Numbered from the stretch's first letter, positions 1 to 12,557 are shown. The stretch is DNA of 64,000 nucleotides from Ophioceras dolichostomum (GCA_003049485.1 PYST01000043.1:5041-69040); one strand, 5' to 3'. Numbers and translations: made by a program. The notes: generated by a model not told the origin, from the sequence alone.

Positions 1-1335
1 AGTCCCTGCCCGTCAACCCCTCCCCCCTTCCCTGCTTGAGAACGTTTCCTGCCTGCATCGCTGGCAAAGTTGGCCAGCGTCGAGCATTCGCCCGCCCACC
101 TACGGAATACCTCCAAATCCTACATCGCCCGGCCCGTAGTGGACGGTACGGCGTGGTGGCCCTACCTTGCCCCCCCTTCTCCCCACCCATTTTTGCCATC
201 CTCCCGCTGCCCACCCCCATGGCAGTCCGCCATCAGTGTTCGCCAGACCTCTAGGTGCATGGTAGGGCTCGTTTCAGCGTTTATTTCTCCTTTCGGTTGT
301 GATGTTTGGTATCCTTCCATGCGTTTTCTAGACCTGCCTTTCTTCGACCAGTCGCCCGCCATTCTTGCTCTTCTCCTCCATACAGGCCAAATTTGTTCTG
401 GGCCCATACGGCTCCTGATCAATACACCCCCTCCCTCCCAAAGTCCCATTCCCCAGGAGCTGATTCCCCCCCAGTCACGCCCCCCTCTTCCATCTCTGCC
501 CTGGGACAAGGGTGCTGGGGTGCTAGCCCAGGGTGCAAGTGGTCCCGTTGTTGCTATATCTGTCTGCGAGAGACCATGGCATAAGATCCCCAAATTATGC
601 TACCGTCATCGCTGTCCACCTCACTCAGGAACAGAACTTGTCTCGCACATGGCAAATCGCTTATGTGCTTTAACTTTTCGGCTGGAAAGAGACGACCCAG
701 CTGAAGTACCCGTCCTTCGATCCCCTTCCCTCGGTGTTGGCCTTATTAGCAGGGGAGATCAGACGATATAATGCAGCAGCCCTTTCCCGTCCGCACCTCG
801 ATATAACTCTTGCGTCCCTCCATACTGACGCAGCGTTTATGGATCGCACGGAAGTACCGTGAGCTACCAAGGGAGAGAAGGAAAAGAAAGAGAAAAAGAA
901 AGAAATATCGAGACCGGCACCAGGGGCTGAAAACCTGCCAAGAGAGCGAGGGTAGATCTCCCCAACATCAGGCTCGCGCGGAAAAGTTTTGGGTGACAGT
1001 GAGAGCTGCCCATCCTTAAAAGGGTTGTTTCCCCATCGTCATTTTTCTGCCCACTTCTGTTGCTGGCGTCCCGAACCAGCCCCTCCAAAGCACCGGGACC
1101 GATCCCGTCGTCTTTTTACGAGGAGCAGACCGTCGCCGAAGTTTGCCGAAGCCGCCACGGCCACCACGAGTACCAAATATCTACAGCCAACAGAAGCGCA
1201 AACGATCAGCCGTCCACGAAAACACATGTGCTCTTATCGTGTCGGCCTCACAGAATCGTGGCCAGTCCAGCATAGTCGTCGAGCCGACCTTGCGAAGTGC
1301 TCCGCGCGGCTAGCCGAGCCGAGGCGACACAGTAG
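1..1335. other. Upstream region of the Myb gene, no clear gene
   Basis: No open frame here resembles a protein. It holds pyrimidine-rich stretches and a purine-rich run near 878-908. It probably contains the promoter, the 5' leader and an unidentified first exon of the Myb-domain gene that follows, because that gene's frame is open from 1336 without a start codon. Confidence 0.4.
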
Positions 1336-2656
1336 GCTTCCTCCAAACAGCACCGACGCAGCCCTCCGGGGCTCGGATCTATCATTCTTTCCATTCAGAG
1401 CCCGGCGACCAGCCAGAGCGGCTCGCTCTGGCGGAACCCATGCATCGGCACGCTGGCGGGCACCCACCGAGTACCACCAGACTACAATGTCGAGTACTCA
1501 CCACAGGAATCGCATCCGGGCGAGCAGAACCAGCCGACGCAGCACGCATACGATTCGCACCACCGAGGATCGCTGGGCGGCGGGCCGGCGTCACTGCATG
1601 ACCCCCAGGCCGAGCACCACGCCGCCCATCCGCACCAGCCGCACCAGCTCCCACATCAGCCGCCCCATGCACAGCAGCAGCATCAACACCAGCACCAGCA
1701 TCAGCATCAGCACCAACTCCCCCACCAGCAACCACACCAACAGCAGCACCAGCAGCACCAGCACCAGAGTCCGCACACCGCGCACTATCCGCACCATGGC
1801 CTGGCGCAGCACCACCCCACCGCTCACCACCACCAGGTCCTAATGGACCCTGGTCCTCTGGGCGGTCTTCCTGGGGCCCGCCACATGGCGCCGTCGCACT
1901 TCGGTGGAGGTCCGTCGCCGCACTCCGTCGTGGCGCCGCTGTTTCCGTCTATGGCGCCCGCCCCAGGGCCGAGCAGCTCGATCAAGCGGGCCCGCCCCGA
2001 CGACCTCGACCTGTCGGTTCCCGGCCTCTCAGATCTCGAGCAGAGCGACATCGATTCGATACAACAGTCGCAGATGGGTGCGGCGTATGCGCAAGCCGCT
2101 GGCCAGCCCCCGACCCATCACCACCACCGTCTGCCTGACACGGTCCCGCCAGCGAAGATGATGCGACGCGACGGCGACAGCGCGGGTGGCGGGGCGCCCA
2201 GTGTGGTAGGGCAAGCGGGAATGCCGCCGCCCGCTCCGAGGCCACGTGGGCCGAAGCTCAAGTTTACGCCCGAGGACGACCAGCTGCTGATCGACCTGAA
2301 GGAGCAAAAGAGCCTGACTTGGAAGCAAATTGCCGACTTCTTCCCCGGAAGGTCGAGTGGGACTTTGCAGGTCCGATATTGCACTAAGCTCAAGGCCAAG
2401 ACCACCCAGTGGACTGATGAAACCGTAGGGCCTCCCTAACCTCCCCGCGCTCTTTCTCCTCTGCTCTCACGGAGTAATAACCTAGCTAATCCGGTACTAA
2501 CTCAACGATACCGCTGCTCAGGACCAAAAACTCCGCACAGCCTTGCAAGACTACGAGCGAGAGAAATGGCGCATAGTGGCCAGCAAAGTCGGGACGGGCT
2601 TCACACCAGTCGCGTGCCAGGAAAGAGCGGCCCAGCTCCTGGGCAGTCCCTTATAG
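1336..2656 (+). CDS. Two-repeat Myb/SANT DNA-binding protein, 5' end unresolved
   Basis: The coding frame is open from 1336 to 2424. A 97-nt intron (2425-2521; GTAGGG donor, ACTAAC branch point, CTCAG acceptor) leads in phase 0 to a last exon, 2522-2656. The N-terminal half is very rich in His and Gln (HQHQHQ runs encoded near 1640-1840). The C-terminal end carries two Myb-like helix-turn-helix repeats. The first is encoded near 2260-2395 (KFTPEDDQLLIDLKEQKS, then W-K-Q-I-A). The second straddles the intron (WTDETDQKL, then W-R-I-V-A-S-K-V). This is a typical small fungal Myb-like nuclear regulator; its targets cannot be told. The first in-frame ATG is at 1843, yet the upstream part already reads as protein (for example VPPDYNVEYSPQES), so a spliced upstream exon is likely. 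The ATGs at 1440 and 1487 lie in other frames. Confidence 0.75.
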
Positions 2657-2915
2657 CAATCCGCGTCCCCTCCAGGGGCTTCGGCACCTGGTCCTGGGGA
2701 CACCATCAGCTACTCGCAACCCCTACCTAACACCACCGCCAGTCTCCCCGCGGTTTTCGACCCGACACAGCTCCATTGACGGCAATATGCTCGAACTCGA
2801 CTCGAGGCCGACTAGACTTGAGTTGCAGTGTTCGGAGCGGCGAGCGACACATTCTGGCTTGATTCCGCAAGCGCAAGCCATCACACAACTGAAACGGCAT
2901 TCTTCGTTTACGATG

Positions 2916-2970
2916 ACCTACCTGCATAGGTAGGTGCCTTGCGTAAGGTACCTTACTTACCTTACCTATG
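2916..2970. repeat. TAGGTA/TACCTA palindromic motif cluster
   Basis: Short overlapping inverted copies of ACCTACCT / TAGGTAGGT / GGTACCTTACTTACC. Related clusters occur at 32791-32830, 33195-33250, 36180-36206 and 62911-62952. Confidence 0.7.
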
Positions 2971-5667
2971 ATACATTTCCCGGCCTCTTCTAGTCGGACT
3001 CGTTCTTCATACCACCCAGTTGTTTGGGACATATTTTTTTTTCCGCATGGCGGCTCTCTGCGTCCACAGAGCCCTTAACGGCCGCTTATGACAGTATACT
3101 TCCAAGTTCCTATCTACGGAGTAAATACATGGGGAAACGGGGGAGCATTTCCAGGAGTGCCCAGAGCGTTGTTTCTAACAAATTTTGTCTTTTCTTTCGT
3201 CATTTCTGCCTTTCCTTTTGTCCGCCCTGTTTTTTCTTGTCTCTCCTTTATTTTACTTTTTTTTTTCTTTGGCGCTAGTCTCTTCACATGGGGCGACCTG
3301 TGCACCACGAAAACCTCAACTCTCATTTACATTGACTTTTACTTTTTTGCTTTGTTGGCTTCCGTTCCCTCATTTTGGCGCAACACTTCTCCTGACGGGG
3401 CGAAATAATCTCAAGATACCCCCTCCGGACCGTCAGCAAGTGTGGACGCTACGCATACGTACCAATCCTATGTAGTCTTCTTCTTCTTCTGGTCGAGGTT
3501 AGGGCTGGAATGTTCTTTTTTAACGATATAGACAGATGGGCTAGGAATATTGTCATGTGGATATGAAATAATACCGACCTTCCATTTCGACCTGCTGTCC
3601 GGTCTTTTTTCGGCTGTTGGCAGTTACGGCTGGGCTTGGCCATGTTTCTTAGTGCCCGCTGCAACGGTCTCGCCACTGTGGTCAAAAGTTGCGAGTGGCT
3701 TCACGAGGACGGAGCCGAATCTGCTAAACCGGAATCGACTAGGCAGGCAAGCGAGACATCGCTGAAGCAACCCCGGACGCACCCCCAAACATCACCGATA
3801 AACTCATCGCCACGTACCTCTTTTTCCGCACATCCGGTATTTCGTTCAGATTCCCAATCAACGCCTCAGCTTGAGCATCACTACGCTCGATCCCCTAGGC
3901 TTACGTTGTAGGCAGTTCTTGCTTGGTGGGGTGGGAGTCGAACTGGCTGTCAATAAGCTCGCTCCAGGGGGGCTGTCGCTTCTGGTCCCTAGTTCCTGGC
4001 TCCCGGGGCCGAGCAATCCAGACCGAACTTACCAGCCCAACCGCCGACAACCATGCGCAAGGGAGAAGAGATTGGAGGTTCGTGAAGAGCATACTCGGTA
4101 CGGAATAGCTAGAGCGTGTTCCATGACAGAATCCTGACCAACACAGGGGAAAGAAGGATGGTCCCTGGAGCGAGCAAGCGCACGGCGCAAGGAACAAGCC
4201 TGGCCCAACCAGCTGCCGCGCATAACATGGCTGTGTGACTAAGATGAACCTTCGGCCCTAGATGACACAAACGGGGCGGTGGCTGGAAGGTGCCTGGCCA
4301 GGGGAGCAAGCATCAATGGGGACAACATGGGACAGCATGGACGGCAATGCCATCGTTCTCACTGCCAGCTGATCAGCCTCCTTTCATCGTAAAGCAATAA
4401 AATGAACATTCAGCCATCTATCAGTGCTAGCCCAGGTGTTGGCTGTGAATGCGTCTGGGCGCCGCCTGTGCTGCCTAGCGGCCTGGACTCCCATCTCCTC
4501 GGAGTCTCCTTGCATCATTGATGCCTCAGTTTTGCTTGCCTCAACTGCCAGTTGCCGAAAAGAAAAAAAAAAAGAAGAAAAAAAAAAGAACAGGGATCAA
4601 ATGATTCGAGAATCTCCGCCGCACAACAGCCAGACAAGCAGCAGGACGCATCCAACTGCCGGTCGAAGACGATCGGCTGGGACTGCCCTGCCAGGAGCTC
4701 CTGCCTACTAGGCTATATTGGTGGTGTGGCCCCGTCCGGCCTTAAAGTTCAATGTTCAAGTTTCCAGCCTTCCCCTTTTCCTCCCACAAGACGACGAGAC
4801 GAGGGTTCTGCGGCGGCTGTCCTGAGTCTATCCAATCCATCCCGAGTCCACCCGCCGCCGCTCCGTCATCAAACAGGGCCGGGCACACACACACATGCAC
4901 CCACAAGGTCCAACGCCTACCACAGTACCACAGTAACGTTCGCTCCAACGATCCATGCTCCATGCTCTCCCAGATTTTGCTCCCGAACGAAAAAGCAGAA
5001 TAGGTGATGCAATCAGTGAGACCGGGAGAAGTAGGTTTCCCAATCGCTCACGCAACAGCAGTTGCCGCATGCATGTACCGAGTACTTTCCCTTTTCCTTT
5101 CTTTGCTCCCTTGCATCCTGCCTGGGACCTTTTATTTTCCCGCTTTTTTCCCCTTTCTCTCTTGATCCTGCAGGGAAATAAACTCTGTGCGTTGGCAATG
5201 CTTTTTACCTTTTTTTTCCCTCACACCTGCCTACGGGAGCCATAGCTCCAAGCAGCAAGTCGTGCAGCGCAAGGGACGCAAAGCAACCAGGGCGGGCGGA
5301 CGGGTGGGTGAGCAAGAAGAGAATTGAGGGGTTGTGATGCATCGACGCCCCCACCATCACGAGCTCCTTCCTCATCATCAGGGACGAAGGAGGATGAGGT
5401 ACCAGAACCAACCAACCAAGAGCTCTACGATGCCTTTAAGACCTCCTAAGGATTGATGCTTACTGGGTGGATTTTACTGGAGACTGAGCCTACGACGCAT
5501 ATACTCAAACTCAATGTTTCCTTGTTCTCCTTGTTCACCTCGCGTCTCATTAGCTTGCTTTTTGCTGCCTTGGGCTCTGCTTGGGCACCAGATGATTGCC
5601 TCACTAGGTTCTTTTCTCCCCACCATCTCAAGTCACGACCCTTGTCCCGTCCGGGCTTTCGGGGTTT

Positions 5668-5710
5668 CTTCTTCTTCTGTCCCCTTCTTCTGTCCCCTTC
5701 TTCTGTTCCC
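5668..5710 (+). repeat. 13-nt minisatellite, about 3 copies
   Basis: Three tandem copies of CCCCTTCTTCTGT (first and last slightly altered). It lies in the gene-free stretch. Confidence 0.75.
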
Positions 5711-6740
5711 TTTTTGAGGCACGACAACTCGCCATTCGGGTGTGTCGTTCGGGGCGTGAAGCATGAAAGACACGATGTGACAATGTTGGCAACAAGTTCA
5801 CAGGCTTTCCCCGCTCGGAACATTCAGCGCTGTGCAGATGCAGCACGCCGTTTCTTTCTCGACTGCCAAAGTGCCATGCCTCCACCCACTTCACACCTCC
5901 CCCCTTTCCTTACCTCCTGAGCCTGGGCCAGCGACTGGACCACCACGCTTCGTTCCCTTTCCCAATCAACACACAATTGAAAGCTGCCAAGTCCATCTTG
6001 CTTCGCAGTTCGACTGCATTCCATGACTAGAATACCTACCTGGGTACTCATTGCTCAAGACGAAACCACAAACTCGTCATCAAAACACCAAAACGAAGCC
6101 ATGGTTCGGAAGAAGAACGGCCGGCAATGGATGGTACCTCGACCAGTCAAACATTGTCAAACATATGTACCTACAGCACGGCACAAAACACAAGAAAGGT
6201 ACCTGCTCCGAAGGCGTGCGTCTCATCCAATCGGGAAATTAGTTCCAATTCCCTCAATTTTCTGGGACGGGTTGCGGCGTCGACCACCAGGGAAAGAAGT
6301 GAGTGGACGTAAAAGGTCCCTCGCGGCCTTGGAGGGATGGATGGGTTGGGGAAACATACATACAACCTGGAGGAGGATCTAAGGACGGCTGGATGATGGC
6401 TGGATGATACGCCTGGATGGGGTGGGTGGGAAGGTTATTTCGGCCAAAATGCGGAATATCCTATCGGCATCTCACTAGGTACCACCACAGAAGACAGAAG
6501 ACACGGTCCCTTAAGTGATTCCTTTCCAGCCAGCCGCGCGCATGCGCCCCCGATGTACGTAGTAGGTAGGTACGAAGTGCACTGATGCAACGTTTTCACT
6601 CACCTAATATATCATATCGCTGTCTGGTCTCAGATATAGAGCGGGCCGGATGCCTCCGTGACGAGCAGGTGCAGGCGAGGCACGAAAACGACGCGTCTTC
6701 ACGCGTCGCTCGCGGAAGAGTTGCGAACTTCAACTTACTT

Positions 6741-6787
6741 GCTGCTGGCTGCTGGCCGCTGGCCGCTGGCTGCTGGCTGCTGGCTGC
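6741..6787 (+). repeat. 7-nt minisatellite, about 6 copies
   Basis: Tandem GCTGGCT / GCTGGCC units, uninterrupted apart from T/C variation. Confidence 0.8.
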
Positions 6788-7233
6788 AAAGCTGCAGAGC
6801 TCTCAAAAGGGGTAATCTTGGATAAAATCGTCACCCCTCCAAGCCCAGCCACCCAGCCAGCAACAGGTTCAGCAACGACCTTTGAAGCAGCTGCACTGCA
6901 CCATCACGGGGTCAGTTATCTCATTTATCTTCCTCTCAAAAAAGGTCGGTCACCAGGCCGGCGAGTAGGTCGGTCGGCCACATCACATAGCAACAATGGG
7001 GTGCAATTTCTGCACTTTCTTCCCCGAGGATTCTCCTCCCTTCTATCCAACAATCACACCTAGCAGTCAAGTTTGCCGTCTCTCAACGTGTGGATTTCTA
7101 ATCAAAGCCAAAAAAAAGTGTAGCTGCCAGTGCTCTTACTGCGCCCAGTCTGGCCTCCCTCCGCCCTTCGTGGCAAGCCCACCAGGAGGTGGGGTGATGA
7201 TGACGGTGGACTCCTGCTACCCGCCTCCTGGAA

Positions 7234-7400
7234 AGCAAGCAAACAAGCAAGCAAACAAGCAAGCAAACAAGCAAGCAAACAAGCAAGCAAACATGCAAGC
7301 AAACAAGCAAGCAAACAAGCAAGCAAACAAGCAAGCAAACAAGCAAGCAAACAAGCAAGCAAACAAGCAAGCAAGCAAGCAGGCAAGCAAGCAAGCAAAG
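7234..7400 (+). repeat. 12-nt minisatellite, about 13 copies
   Basis: The unit is GCAAGCAAACAA, repeated nearly perfectly. One copy carries ACATGC in place of ACAAGC, and the last part collapses to GCAA repeats with one GCAG. The unit contains no stop codons, so several frames on both strands stay open through it. None of these looks like a gene. Confidence 0.9.
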
Positions 7401-10400
7401 AAGTAAAGTCGGGATGCTACCTTTCCATGCTCCAACACGCACTGTTGTGTGCTGGTAGGGCGTACATGAGGGAGGGTGGTAGTTGGGGCGCTGACCGCCT
7501 CTCACCCTGTGCCAGCCGGAACTCTCTCGACACCCAAAGGCATGCTCAACGCATACTCAATGTCCAGGATGGACGCATCAGGGACTAAACTCAAGGGCCT
7601 CCCTTTCTTTGTGATCCATGACGAAGAGCTACGGGGACGTAGTCGAAAGGGGGCAAGGCACACGTGCAGATCCCTGAGTCACGTCGAGTCGAGTGAGAGA
7701 GGGGGGGAAGGCGAGAAACCGGGGTGTCTCTCTTTGCTCTCGTGCGCCTTCGACTCTCTCGGAGGCTCTCCCGTATCGAGTACGAAATACGTGCTGGCTC
7801 GAGCCTAGCCCTCCCGATTTTTCTCTCCTTTCCCTCCCCCTCCCCCCACGTCCACACCGGAAGAGAAGAGGCGACCCGCCTGCCTGCCTGCCTGGCTTTC
7901 TTTTCCTCGCAATGGCTCTAGTGCGAGTCGGGCCTGCTAGTCATTCTATCTGGGTATTCTGGTTTTTTTTTTCCTGCAGGGGCCACCTATAGCGCCCGTC
8001 TAGTATGGACGAGGGGCAAGAGCAGCACTGGGCCCTATACAACGGGCCTATTAAGGGCGTGGTTGGCGGGCATGCACTGACACTGTGCCCTCCAAACACG
8101 CAAGCAATGAAGGGAAGAAAGAAGCAGAAGAAAAATCCGCCACCACTGGAGCGGTGTGAAGAAACGAAGAGTGGGAAGAGGGAAAAAGTGCGGGATAGAA
8201 GGAGAGACGCGCCTTACGAGCCAGTGAGATGACACCGGAACAAAAGCAAGTAGCATACCGCCTGGAGCACTTCTCGTGTGGTTCAGTTTGTTTCGTTTCT
8301 TTTCCCACGCCAAGCTGGGCGTCGACGAGTCGCGATAGGCTCCGCAGAGAAACGAAACATATGGAGTACCCTCTAGTACTGTCGTACTCGGTCAACGACT
8401 TGACCTGGCGAGGGAAACGAGGTGGTCCGCACCTTTCCTCCTGCAAAACAGACAGACAGACGGAGTCCGCCCGACGGACTGGAGTTTGGGTACAGTCTAC
8501 CTGGTCTTCAGAAGCTGTAGGAAACTCGTCGCGATTCGCAACCCCTCCGGCGTCGTTGTCGCCCCGTCTGACCTGCCTGTCAATGGTCAATAGCCCGACA
8601 GATAACTACTACTTCCATGGATGATCGTCCGTCTCGAAACCTTGACGGACACTGACATGGCAGTTGGCATTGTCTAAGGACTCAGGGAGCACGAGACAAA
8701 ATTTGTTGCCTGGAACAGCGACGGCGCTGCCATCAAGGATCAAGGATCAAGTTGGGTAGTAGACTCGAAAAGGACATCCCTTACACCTGGGTACAAATTT
8801 AGCACTCCCTGGAGGATTCATGGAGGACGTAGCACAAGAGAGCTTCATTGTGACGGTGACGAGCACCGACTGGTCCAACAAATTCCTGGTCCATGAGCAT
8901 GAGCATCATCCTGGCTGGTACGCTCGAAGGGACTGCGCGTCTGTTATGCACACCCAAGGCCACGGCCAAACACAGTAACACGTCCGCCCCTCCGTGCGTT
9001 ACACCCTCCACCACGACGGACGAGTCCCAAAACATCTGGTGGTCCCTTTCGTCCTTCCTGCAGGCGGGCTTCTTCTGCCACATGGCAGCGAGTAAGTGGA
9101 TCTGAGACTTTCCCGTTTGAGAAACGCATGCAGAGGGAGGCAGCAGCAGACTGATGCATGCAGCAGCAGGATGGATGCTTCTCAGATGCTTCTCCTTCTC
9201 CCTCCAGTAAAACTGCTCCATGTACCCGTACCATTGACCTGACTGTCACTTCAGAGATCTCGTTCGGCGCGAGCCCTGTCCGTTTTAGTGACTGTGATTC
9301 GGCAACTCGGGCAGTTTTGGATTTTGGGGCCAGGGAATGGGGCTCGACGATCGCCTTGCTTTTTGGTAACCTTGTCCTTGCCGTGGGAGTAATATCATGA
9401 CCTATTAATGTCAGCGGCTACGTGGAATCTGGACCATGCAGACAACTGAACGCAAGGCCGCAAGACCTCAAGGGCCATTGTTGGCTGGGTACTGACTTCT
9501 TTGCTTCCCGTCTGTCGCTCTCCCTCACTTTCCTCTCTCCCCCTCGTGAACATAGCAGTACCCTCTCCTGACCATTAGGGCTACGAGCTAGCAGTCTGGT
9601 CTATTAGACAGCCGGATGAAGTGCCAGGCATCATGTACTAGTAGCAGCCTTACGAGTGACAGACTAACTACCACTTTTGTCGCTCCTTTTTAGACAGGCT
9701 CTGGAGCCGAGGTTCGTGAGAAGTTGACTGGACAACATCAGAGCCTACAATGCGTAACTGAAATTAATGTATTGTATTTTGTACCATATTTCCTGACCTA
9801 TCACATAGCAATATAATACTACATTGCAGGCGCTGCGGGACTTACTATTTTTTTCAGGATCTGAAAGGCTTTTATCGGCAGCCTTTTCGTTGCATGTACC
9901 CCATTCGGACTCGAAGTCGAAACAATCTCACCGCTGTGAACCGGTGTTGTGATGTTTGGAAGCGCGTTTTGCGACATTATCCTGGACGTGCTCTCTATTT
10001 CTTATGGACTCCGAAGCTTTCTCGACTCAGTCCCAGGGGTGACAACAAACTAGTACTGTAGACTGGCGAAGAATTTCGGCGGCAGGCAGGTCAACACATA
10101 GCTCACGAACCCCGAGTATATACCGTCTAGCCGGTTTTCTGGAGATCGCTCCTCCTATTATGGGGCTTCCAAAATGTTCTCGCAATACTCTTGCCAACAT
10201 TGGGCATTACCTATTGAATAAATACGGCGATTCCCACTGCTCTGAAAAGATCTCGAAACCATTTCAAAAAAAACCACGTGGGTAAACAGGAGATCTTGTG
10301 GTCCTTTTTTTACCCCTTATGAAGCGGCCAGTACTGGTAGACTTATCAACATTATCAGGAGGTGTAACACCACGTTGCGCACATCAGAGGCTCCTCGAAA

Positions 10401-11552
10401 CGGAGTGACACACGGAAGATAAGCAGTGCATACACTCTAGTAGTAGCTGACCATGACGAAATGCATTGGCCATGTCACATGAGCGACGAGTATAGTCGAT
10501 GCAATCAGCGAGCAGTCTTTGGCCTCCTGCGTCTGCGTAGAAAGCCCATCCCTTGCAGGTGGATATAATGTTCGTTACACAGTTGTCGATTTATAGGCCT
10601 GTCACAGGCCAGGACCTCTACCACCTGGGCCAATGCATCCAACAAAATGGAACGTTGTCGTGTTGGAAGCCACGATGTGTACAAGTGCCTATACGGAGCG
10701 CTACAGCCGTGACAAAGCCGTTCGTACTAAACACAGCAACGTTTTGCCCTCCAGGATCTAGTGCGTATATTCATGCCGATCAAGTTAGACTATAAGCATG
10801 GTATTCCAAATAGCGCGAGTGGACTGCCGTAAATCTCTTCGTGACCTACTAGGAATTTGGGCATACTTCCTGGCTATGTAGATCGCAAAGACAGCCAGCA
10901 ATAGTAGAGTCCTTACAAGTCAGGTCCGACGTTATCATATGTTGCGGCTCCGCATCTCGCTTGCGAGCCTAGTACTACCCCTACATCGTCCGCTTCCATC
11001 TAGCATTAAAAAGTCCCTAAATCCCTAGAACCCTAGGTAGGTGGAAACACTTGGGGGAAAGCGAGAGTGCAGGGCGCGGTCCCTCACGGCGGAGGCCAAA
11101 TTGGGCAATCCAGAGAGGAGAGGAGGAACGGCTCCGGTTGGTGGCTAAATAGAACATTGATCGGCCGATCCAGAGTCCCAAACATCCGGGAAACCGGGAG
11201 GGCGGCCGGAGCGAGCCGAAAAGGACAACATTCTCCAATTGAAGCTTGGCTGGCATTCTCCTCATTGTTTCCCCTCAATACCTACCGACGAACCCTAGAA
11301 CTGGACACGTGTAGGTAGACGGGAGACCTGTCGATGGGAAGAGCCTGGTTCTCAGATATGTGTCTCTTTTTGAAAGAGTTGTTCTTGTGTTTTCCCGAGT
11401 ATAAGTTTATCAATTTTTGATGCGGCAGGCCGCGTTTTGTTTGGCGTCATCTACTCCATTTCCCCAGCCGGCGAGCACATCTTTCCCCATTTTTCCCCCC
11501 TTCATCACCTCCTACGGTCCATCCACTCCCTCCTCCCATCCATCAGAAAATC

Positions 11553-12557
11553 ATGAAACTCGTCACGGGTCTCGCCCTCGCCCTCGCCTGCGGCACCGCA
11601 GCCGAGATCGTGGTCAACCGCGTGGTGGACGACTTCCCATGGAGCGACCCGTTCGGCGAGCACTCGACGCCTCCCGGCTTCGAGGCGCCGTGCGAGGCCG
11701 TGGGCACGTTCAGGGCGCGGCAGTACCGCCTGAGCGACCTCCAGAAGCCTGAGCCGCAGGGCCTCAAGCCCTGGGCCAACGCGCTCAAGCACTTCTTCGG
11801 GGGGCGCCCCTTCCCGGGGAGCTGGGACGGCGTCGACGAGCACGGCACCAAGCGCGACGTGATCCTGATGAACTACACCGACGTCCCCGAGGCCGCGCGG
11901 CGCTGGATAGAGGTCCAGCAGCGCGAGAAGCAGGACGGCGCGTGGCTGTTCGGCGTGTATCACAAGAACAAGGAGGGCATCAAGATCAAGGGCACCGCCA
12001 CCCCGCGCCCGAGGGCGCCGACGGCGACGGCGACCCCTAAAGATGAAGACGAAGAGCTGGAAATCGACGCCGAAGCCGCCCGCCTGCCGCCGGACGAGAA
12101 CCTGGTGGTCCTCTTCGCGGCCGGCGCGCTGTACCACGTCCTCCCGCTCTGGGTGGCCGAGGGCAGCAGCGCGTGCAGGGCCGAGATGCTGGACCTGGCC
12201 AGGTACGGCACTGAGCTGAAGGACGGCAGCGTCGCGGCCTGGGTGGTCGAACACACGCAGCCGGACGCCAAGGCCGACGCGCCGGACGTCACGTTCAAGG
12301 TCAAGGCGCAGCTGCTCAGGGAGACCGAGGCCGGGCGGAAGGCCAGGCTGGCTAGGGAGGTGGAGGAGGCGGAGGCGTCCGTCGCGGCCGCTGCTTTTGC
12401 GAAGAAGGTGGAGGCGAGCGCGAGTGAAGCAGCTGAGGCTGAGGCTTCCAAAGCCTCCTCGCAGCAGAAGGCATCATCTGAGACTTCTTCTTCGTCTCGG
12501 TCGTCGTCCCAGGAGAAGGAGTCGGAGGAGACGGCCGCTGTGAAGGACGAGCTGTGA
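11553..12557 (+). CDS. Secretory-pathway protein with C-terminal KDEL
   Basis: Single-exon protein of 334 aa. Residues 1-17 are a signal peptide (basic MK start, hydrophobic LVTGLALALACGTAA). The body has a conserved-looking globular part (about 18-135, with DPFGEHSTPPGFEAPCEA and FFGGRPFPGSWDGVDEHGTK), a short acidic linker (about 155-170) and a second globular part (about 175-255). A long Ala/Glu/Ser-rich, probably helical or disordered tail (about 255-330) ends exactly in KDEL. The signal peptide plus KDEL places the mature protein in the ER lumen, retrieved by an Erd2-type receptor. I do not recognise a named domain; it resembles uncharacterised ascomycete proteins. The start is supported by the context AAATCATGA and by the signal peptide following directly. 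Confidence 0.85.
   Translation: MKLVTGLALALACGTAAEIVVNRVVDDFPWSDPFGEHSTPPGFEAPCEAVGTFRARQYRLSDLQKPEPQGLKPWANALKHFFGGRPFPGSWDGVDEHGTKRDVILMNYTDVPEAARRWIEVQQREKQDGAWLFGVYHKNKEGIKIKGTATPRPRAPTATATPKDEDEELEIDAEAARLPPDENLVVLFAAGALYHVLPLWVAEGSSACRAEMLDLARYGTELKDGSVAAWVVEHTQPDAKADAPDVTFKVKAQLLRETEAGRKARLAREVEEAEASVAAAAFAKKVEASASEAAEAEASKASSQQKASSETSSSSRSSSQEKESEETAAVKDEL

Larger units (their letters stand above)
2657..11552. other. About 9 kb without a recognisable gene
   Basis: No open frame shows a conserved domain, plausible codon use or splice-linked continuation. The stretch contains short homopolymer and purine/pyrimidine tracts, a palindromic TAGGTA cluster near 2916-2970, several minisatellites (5668-5710, 6741-6787, 7234-7400) and a more AT-rich part from about 9.3 to 11.0 kb with many scattered stops. 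It may hold promoters, long untranslated leaders, non-coding RNAs or worn-out repeats, but none can be identified from sequence alone. Confidence 0.6.

Noticed and set aside
7234..7400. CRISPR-like array
   Set aside because: The units are contiguous and have no unique spacers, and the genome is eukaryotic.
7098..7588. Overlapping frames of Lys-Gln-Ala or Cys-Leu-Ala repeats
   Set aside because: They arise only because the 12-nt minisatellite unit has no stop codon in those frames; the flanks do not look coding.
8051..8590. 179-codon minus-strand frame
   Set aside because: Its composition is random-like, with no domain, no splice partner and no upstream promoter-like context.
9901..9960. tRNA-like stretch on the minus strand (GGTTCACAG and CTTCGAGTCCGAAT segments)
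   Set aside because: Acceptor stem and anticodon arm do not pair in a standard cloverleaf.
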